From: Candidatus Gastranaerophilales bacterium
GTDB taxonomy: Bacteria > Cyanobacteriota > Vampirovibrionia > Gastranaerophilales > Gastranaerophilaceae
Length of the DNA stretch: 57,167 nucleotides
Assembly: GCA_944326455.1 (NCBI GenBank)
Contig: CALVEA010000010.1
Span: 1 to 57,167, forward strand
Direction: 5' to 3'
Of the stretch, positions 52,205 through 57,167 are shown in pieces; the first letter of the stretch is position 1; every line of letters starts with the position of its first letter. Made by a program: the position numbers and the translations under genes. Under the pieces are notes generated by a model that ran no database searches, was not told the origin of the DNA, and worked only from the letters and a program-made list of their open reading frames with translations.

Positions 52205-53857
52205 TTATAATGCCTGTTTACGAACCTCTTTCGAGGAGGCTGTTTCCGCGGGCGCAGCCGCTGGATTGCCCGACATTGACGACGATTGTTCTTTGGCTAG
52301 TTTTAAAGCTTCGGCGTGCTTTTTCTTTGTGTTTTTTCTTGTAAAAATTGGAATTACAAGCCCGAGCAGTATTAATGATACACCCAAGTTTGCAACTTGG
52401 CAAGCGGATCTTAAGTTTACAGCTTTTTTAATTTCTTGCTTAATGACTTGAGCTTGTTCTTTTGTTGGTGTTAGCCCCTTTGATTCAAGTTCCTGAGCCG
52501 TTTTACTCACTACTTCGTCAGAAGATTTGATGTTAATATCTTTTACCCAATGCCAGAATTTTTTTATTATACCTGCATTTTTATCAAGCTGTTTAGTTTC
52601 ATTAAGGAGTGTGATTCCTGTTTTATTCTGGATTGCGGTTGCTGTAGCTTTGGCTGCATAATCACCCAGGAAATATAAACTTGCAAAGGTTGCAATATCT
52701 CGCACAGTGGCTTCAGCCAGTTCATTTTTATCGTCAGCTGCTGCCATACGTGATGCAAATGTTGCCGTAGAAATGATTCTTGCCTGATCCATTGTCGGAA
52801 ATAATCCTTTGAATTCAAACATATTCCAACTAGGCTTTTTCATCATTGAAAGAAGAGAGACTCCAATCATTGAAGAAATTGAAATAATTTTTTGTTTTAA
52901 TAAACCTTCCGTAGCTTTTTCATCAACAACAGCTTCTTTCTTGCCAAAATCGTCATAAATAGGGGCACCTTTAACTCCGGAGAGCTTTCCCGTAATCCAT
53001 CTGTTGATATACTGCATTGAAATAGCGAGCGGAAGAACAATAGCCAGCCCTAAAGCACTTTTTGTTTTAACAAGCCTTTTGCTCTTTTGGGCAAATTCAC
53101 TCATTCTAACACTTTTATCAGCTTTCTGAAATTCTCTGAAGAATTTAACAGAATCTTCAAGCAGGCTGTTAACTGTTGAAGCTTTAATATCGCCACCAGT
53201 ACCCTTTATTTTAATATTTTCTGCAATATGTGTTTTTTCCACAATTTCTGCTGATAATTCTTTTATGCTTTTTTTGAGTTCCTTATTCGTTTTGTTGGAT
53301 TTAGATAACTCTTTGAGTTTATTTGCATAATGTTCAAGTTCATCCGGCTTAAGGACATCTTTGAATATGACGGAACTTTTCTTACCTTCGCAGCCTTGTG
53401 CATTGCCTAATATTTGTTTTAAAGAATCTTTGATTTTATCAGGGCTGTTTGATTTTTCATAATATTCTGCAGCTTGTTTTATTAAGCTGCTGTCAGCCCA
53501 GCAGTTAGTCATATTAGTATTTTTAGGCATTACAAATTTATTAACGGCTTTTGCCGCGCCCAATGTAATAAAGCTTGGAATAAGACAGTTTACAATAAGC
53601 CCGGAGGATTCTCTTCTAAATGCTTCAAACCCTGCAAACCAGTTGGTCATTGATTCAACAAAAGTTCTAGGTAAAATTGCCGAAAGCATATCAATTACGG
53701 CAACATTTATCATAGGATTCTTTTCGCATTCTTGAATCCCTTTTAAAGCAAGCGAAAGCACACCGCCCTTAAAGCTGGGATCTTTTATATTTCGGCGGTT
53801 TGTGTATGCGTTATTTAAATTCCTGTCTTCTACACCAATTTTATTAATCATACACAT
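52205..53857 (-). CDS. Lineage-specific membrane protein with FKG motif, copy 2
   Basis: A 550-aa paralogue of the gene at 50520. D-P-S-F-K-G-G stands near residue 27. Then come A-I-L-P-R-T-F-V-E, F-A-G-F-E-A-F-R-R-E, F-K-G-L-F-P-T-M-D-Q and S-R-M-A-A-A-D-D-K-N-E-L-A-E, each matching the other copy. Membrane segments are at similar places. The pair is head-to-tail and 32 bases apart, so probably one transcript. No enzyme motif is seen. ATG 53851 is an alternative start. Confidence 0.8.
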   Translation of the reverse strand: MCMINKIGVEDRNLNNAYTNRRNIKDPSFKGGVLSLALKGIQECEKNPMINVAVIDMLSAILPRTFVESMTNWFAGFEAFRRESSGLIVNCLIPSFITLGAAKAVNKFVMPKNTNMTNCWADSSLIKQAAEYYEKSNSPDKIKDSLKQILGNAQGCEGKKSSVIFKDVLKPDELEHYANKLKELSKSNKTNKELKKSIKELSAEIVEKTHIAENIKIKGTGGDIKASTVNSLLEDSVKFFREFQKADKSVRMSEFAQKSKRLVKTKSALGLAIVLPLAISMQYINRWITGKLSGVKGAPIYDDFGKKEAVVDEKATEGLLKQKIISISSMIGVSLLSMMKKPSWNMFEFKGLFPTMDQARIISTATFASRMAAADDKNELAEATVRDIATFASLYFLGDYAAKATATAIQNKTGITLLNETKQLDKNAGIIKKFWHWVKDINIKSSDEVVSKTAQELESKGLTPTKEQAQVIKQEIKKAVNLRSACQVANLGVSLILLGLVIPIFTRKNTKKKHAEALKLAKEQSSSMSGNPAAAPAETASSKEVRKQAL

Positions 53858-54202
53858 ATCTTCTAATGTAACACTTTGATTATATCAACAGATATATATA
53901 TTTAAAAGCGAAGCAAAATCAAAATTGCTATCAAGTGAGCAAATGTAAAGGAAATATTAAGAAGAACTTTTGTGTGTTTTTTTCTTATTAGGAAACTTTG
54001 GCTGAAATCACAAATAATATTACCTAAATTTTACGTGAGTTAACTACAGGAGATTAAAATATAAGCAAATTTTTTGGCATGGAAAATGTAAATTTTTGTA
54101 ACAATTTGTCCAAGGCTGAAAATATGACGACACTATACTTTACATATAAATCGTGTTATTATGAAAGAAAGTGTTTGTTATTATTTTGAAGAGGATGACT
54201 GG

Positions 54203-54994
54203 ATGAAAATTCTTATTTCCAATGACGACGGAATTTTGGCTAATGGTATCCGTGCGTTAATTGAAGCATTAGCCCCGCATCATGATGTTTATGTTGTAGC
54301 ACCTGACAGAGAAAGAAGTGCTGCCGGACATTCATTGACTTTACACACACCCTTGAGAGTTGAAGAAGTTGACCCAAAATACGGTGCAAGACGCTGCTGG
54401 ATGACTACAGGTACTCCGGGAGACTGCGTGAAACTTGCTATTAATGCGATTTTGTCTCCGGAAGAAAAACCGGACTTAGTTATTTCCGGTATTAATCATG
54501 GACCTAATCTTGGGGCAGATATTTTGTATTCAGGTACAGTAAGCTGTGCAATGGAAGGTGCAATGATGGGCTATCCGAGTATTGCAACTTCTCTTGCGAG
54601 TATGAGAAATGAGTATGAAGATTTCAAATTTACGGCAGAATTTATTGCAGAACTTTTAAACAGACTGGACAGATACGAAATTCCGCCGAAAACAATTCTT
54701 AACATTAATGTTCCGGGGTTAGAAAAAGAGGACATTGCAGGTATCGCAGTAACAGAACTTGGGAGCAGAATGTTCACCGATGCTTACGAAAGAAGAGTTG
54801 ACCCTAGAGGCAAAGTTTACTACTGGATGGCTGGTGAATTGGTTAATGAGCCGGAAGATGCTTCCACAGATATTGCGGCTGTTAGAAACAACAAAATTTC
54901 TATTACACCGGTTACTTATGAAATGACGAGAGTCAATATTATGAATGAACTGGAGAGAAATCTTTGCAGCGAAGAGTTCTGTAACTGGTTTTAA
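54203..54994 (+). CDS. surE: 5'-nucleotidase SurE
   Basis: A 263-aa protein from the ATG at 54203 (MKILISNDDGI), which has GAGG 8 bases upstream. The frame opens to 54161, but those 14 residues are not part of SurE. Metal-binding N-D-D-G (7-10), R-S-A-A-G-H-S, and S-G-I-N-H-G-P-N-L-G near 95 are all kept. It removes phosphate from nucleoside monophosphates, especially under stress. 53858-54202 holds only the two promoters' space, with nothing else identified. Confidence 0.95.
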   Translation: MKILISNDDGILANGIRALIEALAPHHDVYVVAPDRERSAAGHSLTLHTPLRVEEVDPKYGARRCWMTTGTPGDCVKLAINAILSPEEKPDLVISGINHGPNLGADILYSGTVSCAMEGAMMGYPSIATSLASMRNEYEDFKFTAEFIAELLNRLDRYEIPPKTILNINVPGLEKEDIAGIAVTELGSRMFTDAYERRVDPRGKVYYWMAGELVNEPEDASTDIAAVRNNKISITPVTYEMTRVNIMNELERNLCSEEFCNWF

Positions 54995-55004
54995 ATAGTT
55001 GGTA

Positions 55005-55044
55005 AAAAAGCGGGCTTTGCAATTTATTGCAAAGCCCGCTTTTT
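55005..55044 (+). terminator. Terminator of surE
   Basis: GCGGGCTTTGCAA / TTGCAAAGCCCGC (13-bp arms, 4-base loop) with flanking A- and T-tracts. Confidence 0.9.
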
Positions 55045-55093
55045 GTTGCTTATTATGTTGCGGTTAGGTGAATGGTGATTAGGGATTGGAGTG

Positions 55094-55350
55094 ACTGGGG
55101 GAATAGGTAAATAAGGTAATAAGTTAATAAGTTAATAAGTTAATAAGGTGTTATCCATCTTATATAAGAAGAGGGGCGGGGTGAGGTGGAAATTAGTGAC
55201 TAGTGAGTAGTGACTAAGTGACTGAGTGACTAAGTGATTAAGTAAATAAGTGAATAAGAGGTGCTCCCTCTCCGGCGGGGAGGGTTGGGGTGGGGGGAAG
55301 TTGTAGATAGTTAATAAGTTAATAAGTGAATAGGTTAATAAGCCTTTAGT
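55094..55350. repeat. Octamer-repeat tracts
   Basis: Three tracts of the 8-base unit (TTAATAAG / GTGACTAA-type) at about 55094-55150, 55195-55260 and 55308-55343. The latter two flank a GC-rich block (CTCCGGCGGGGAGGG). They are of the same kind as those at 18002-18096 and 20527-20575. No gene is supported in 55045-55637. Confidence 0.7.
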
Positions 55351-55356
55351 ATAACT

Positions 55357-55491
55357 CGTCATCCCGAACTCTTTACCCCAAGCGGACTATCTTGTTGGTC
55401 TAGTCTGCTAACTTATATTTACCTCTTTCAGGGTCTATCCGTTTAATAAAAACCAGCAATGATAGATTCCGGGTCAAAGCCCGGAATGACG
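55357..55491. repeat. Palindromic MITE-like repeat, copy 3
   Basis: Starts CGTCATCCCGAA and ends CCCGGAATGACG. It shares ATTCCGGGTC..GCCCGGAATGAC and AGGGTCTATCCGTTT with the element at 20734-20837 in the opposite sense. Confidence 0.65.
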
Positions 55492-55530
55492 AGGGGATAA
55501 GTTATAACCTAACAAAAACATAAAAAAGCC

Positions 55531-55568
55531 GGAAGGTGCTACGCACGTAGATTAATAGTCGGCAGACA
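55531..55568. repeat. 3'-flank module shared with the first S74 gene
   Basis: 38 bases matching 18135-18172 at 35 positions (GGTGCTACGCACGTAGATTA, then GTCGGCAGACA), here followed by CGGCTAAACTA. Confidence 0.7.
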
Positions 55569-55579
55569 TCGGCTAAACT

Positions 55580-55627
55580 AAAAAAAGCCGGGTGGGATTT
55601 GTGGGGTATTTACCCCGCCCGCCCGGC
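55580..55627 (-). terminator. Terminator of the second S74 gene
   Basis: Read leftward, GCCGGG pairs with CCCGGC across a partly paired GC-rich loop, followed by seven T residues. Confidence 0.75.
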
Positions 55628-55637
55628 AAAAATCTAC

Positions 55638-57167
55638 TTAGTTGTGAAACCTTTTTTCAAGCTTACTTATTCGCTCTTCTAACTCTTTATTCTGTTTTTT
55701 GAGTTGCTTATTCTGCTTTTCCAATTGTTTAATTCTGTCATTAAGCGCCGTAAACTTGGTATCAAGTTCTTTTACTGCATTAACGAGTGCATAGAACATA
55801 TCTTCCCATCTGATTCTTAAGAAACCGTCTTTCCCCTTGGTGACTGCATCAGGAAATACCTTCTGCAAATCCTGAGCCATTACACCGACACGAGGGGTTT
55901 TGTTCGCATCATCTTTGAATGTATAGTTATAAACTTTAAGCTGTTTGATATCTTCTAATCCTTTTTTAAAACTGCTTTTAATATCTTTTAACCTTCTATC
56001 GGAATAATAAGCACTTTTCCAATGATCTTGGTTATCATGATATAAACCATTAGTATCATTACCACGCGGTTCATAAATTTGAGGTGTTGCATAATCGTTA
56101 TCCCAACGAAAACGTATATAGACAGCTGAAGAGAAGTTGTTAGTCGGTTTTGTATCTATACCAAGATATGTACTGCCTCCAACAACCAGATTCCCCGGAA
56201 TATACACAGTATCAGAGCTGGTACCAAGAACAATTTGATTTGTTGTAGTAGTCTTAGCCCCTCTGCCAATGGCTGTAGAATTCACATACGAGGCATTGGC
56301 TTCTGTACCTATTGCAATAGAATTTGTAGAAGAGGCGTAAGTATTACTGGCATATCCGGAATCTACATTCATTGATGTGTTTGAAGTTCCGCCGATAGCT
56401 ATTGAGAAATTTCCGCTCGCACGACTGGTGGCTCCTATTGCTATAGACCCCGTACCTGCAGCGGTAGTCGCTCGAGCACCATACTTGCCGCCAATAGCTA
56501 TTGCGTCGGATTTGTTAGCTACAGCATTATATCCTATTGCTATTGCCCTTGATATAACCCCACTGCCTGATGTATAGCTATTATACCCAATTGCGACTGA
56601 ATTTGACTGACCGGCTTTTGCAGCACGACCCAATGCTGTTGCATTATTTCCGCTTGCTGTGGTATTGTAACCTAATGCTACTGCAGAATCTCCGCGCGCT
56701 TTGGCAGATCTACTCAACGCAATTGTATTATTTCCACTTGCAATAGCAAAGCATCCTATCGCGGTTGCATAACTTTGGGTTGCATTACTTTGATAACCTA
56801 ATGCTATAGAATAATTTCCAGAAGCTTTGGCGCTTCCTACTAATGCTGTTGAGTAATATCCCGACGCATTAGCCCCCCATCCTAATGCTGACGAATAAGA
56901 AGCAGATGCAATTGATGATGCTCCTAATGATGTAGAATAACCACCCGATGCATTAGCAAAATCGCCAAATGCAGTAGAAATAGCCCCAGAAGCCTTTGCA
57001 AAACTTCCAATAGCTGTAGAATTATATCCGCTGGCTGTTGCAGCACGACCCAGTGCTGTTGCATTGCTCCCGCTTGCATTTGCAGAGTGTCCCACAGCGG
57101 TTGCAGAAGTTCCACTTGCTTCTGATTTATATCCAATACCCACACTGTGAGATGATACATCCCCGGA
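55638..57167 (-). CDS. YadA-head/S74 fibre protein, 5' end outside the window
   Basis: At least 510 codons; the frame stays open to the right edge, so the true start (and any prepilin or signal sequence) is not visible. About 20 repeats of A-I/L-G-x-x-x-x-A-x-G-x-x-x are followed by I-V-L-G-T-S-S-D-T-V-Y-I-P-G-N-L-V-V. An insert comes next, then the S74 domain with S-D-R-R-L-K (Ser and Lys dyad) and G-V-M-A-Q-D-L-Q-K-V-F-P-D-A-V, then a coiled coil. The C-terminal half is close to that of the gene at 18344, and even its 3' DNA matches, suggesting recent duplication or gene conversion. The role is likely a trimeric surface adhesin. Confidence 0.85.
   Translation of the reverse strand, partial: SGDVSSHSVGIGYKSEASGTSATAVGHSANASGSNATALGRAATASGYNSTAIGSFAKASGAISTAFGDFANASGGYSTSLGASSIASASYSSALGWGANASGYYSTALVGSAKASGNYSIALGYQSNATQSYATAIGCFAIASGNNTIALSRSAKARGDSAVALGYNTTASGNNATALGRAAKAGQSNSVAIGYNSYTSGSGVISRAIAIGYNAVANKSDAIAIGGKYGARATTAAGTGSIAIGATSRASGNFSIAIGGTSNTSMNVDSGYASNTYASSTNSIAIGTEANASYVNSTAIGRGAKTTTTNQIVLGTSSDTVYIPGNLVVGGSTYLGIDTKPTNNFSSAVYIRFRWDNDYATPQIYEPRGNDTNGLYHDNQDHWKSAYYSDRRLKDIKSSFKKGLEDIKQLKVYNYTFKDDANKTPRVGVMAQDLQKVFPDAVTKGKDGFLRIRWEDMFYALVNAVKELDTKFTALNDRIKQLEKQNKQLKKQNKELEERISKLEKRFHN

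Overview
The window is an AT-rich bacterial chromosome segment with densely packed, mostly operonic genes. Several traits point to a gut-type non-photosynthetic relative of cyanobacteria (Vampirovibrionia/Melainabacteria, order Gastranaerophilales). These are a Gram-negative style envelope with a secretin, MotA/MotB, cyanobacteria-like envelope proteins (DUF2993-like, GerMN), and many large lineage-specific membrane proteins. This placement is an inference from gene content. No rRNA, tRNA or marker phylogeny is available in the window.

Layout. Positions 1-800 hold a strongly structured RNA candidate and a palindromic repeat. Positions 804-6781 carry small secreted and membrane proteins, a parvulin-type isomerase and mazG. 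Positions 7012-9879 carry thrB, an unlisted 57-aa gene and a membrane-anchored TPR protein. Positions 10796-17852 form a secretion/pilus operon in type II order (GspC-like, GspD, GspE, GspF) ending with a small protein and an SDR enzyme. Positions 18000-20570 are a cassette bounded by inverted repeats. It encodes a 573-aa protein with a type IV prepilin N-terminus, YadA-like head repeats and a C-terminal S74 intramolecular chaperone/protease. A second S74/YadA protein, with matching 3' flanking DNA, runs off the right edge (55638-57167).

Positions 21089-22464 form an anti-sigma / ECF sigma / Spy-like operon. The sequence before it (TGAAC-16-CGTT) is matched upstream of the small basic secreted protein at 2933 (TGAAC-17-CGTT), so the two loci probably form one envelope-stress regulon. 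Positions 22493-30928 carry a HEAT-like protein, a motA-motB-RNase-H-like operon and two very large membrane proteins. Positions 31131-33905 carry a uridine-kinase-like P-loop kinase, queD, uppP and deoC. Then follow pgk, a TrpD-like/radical SAM pair, and a six-gene leftward envelope operon (41029 to 37482). mutS, a membrane-anchored AAA+ ATPase, a helical protein, aspS and a GT39-like glycosyltransferase come next.

Positions 49610-49815 hold a probable type I toxin-like locus: a 21-residue hydrophobic peptide with a strong ribosome binding site, a long terminator hairpin and an opposing promoter. It is followed by a YfiH/LACC1-family gene, two tandem paralogous 550-aa membrane proteins and surE. 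The least explained material is the prepilin-YadA-S74 display protein with its repeat-bounded cassette, the ECF regulon, the tiny toxin locus, the structured RNA at the left end, and the family of membrane proteins sharing an F-K-G/A motif near the N-terminus.
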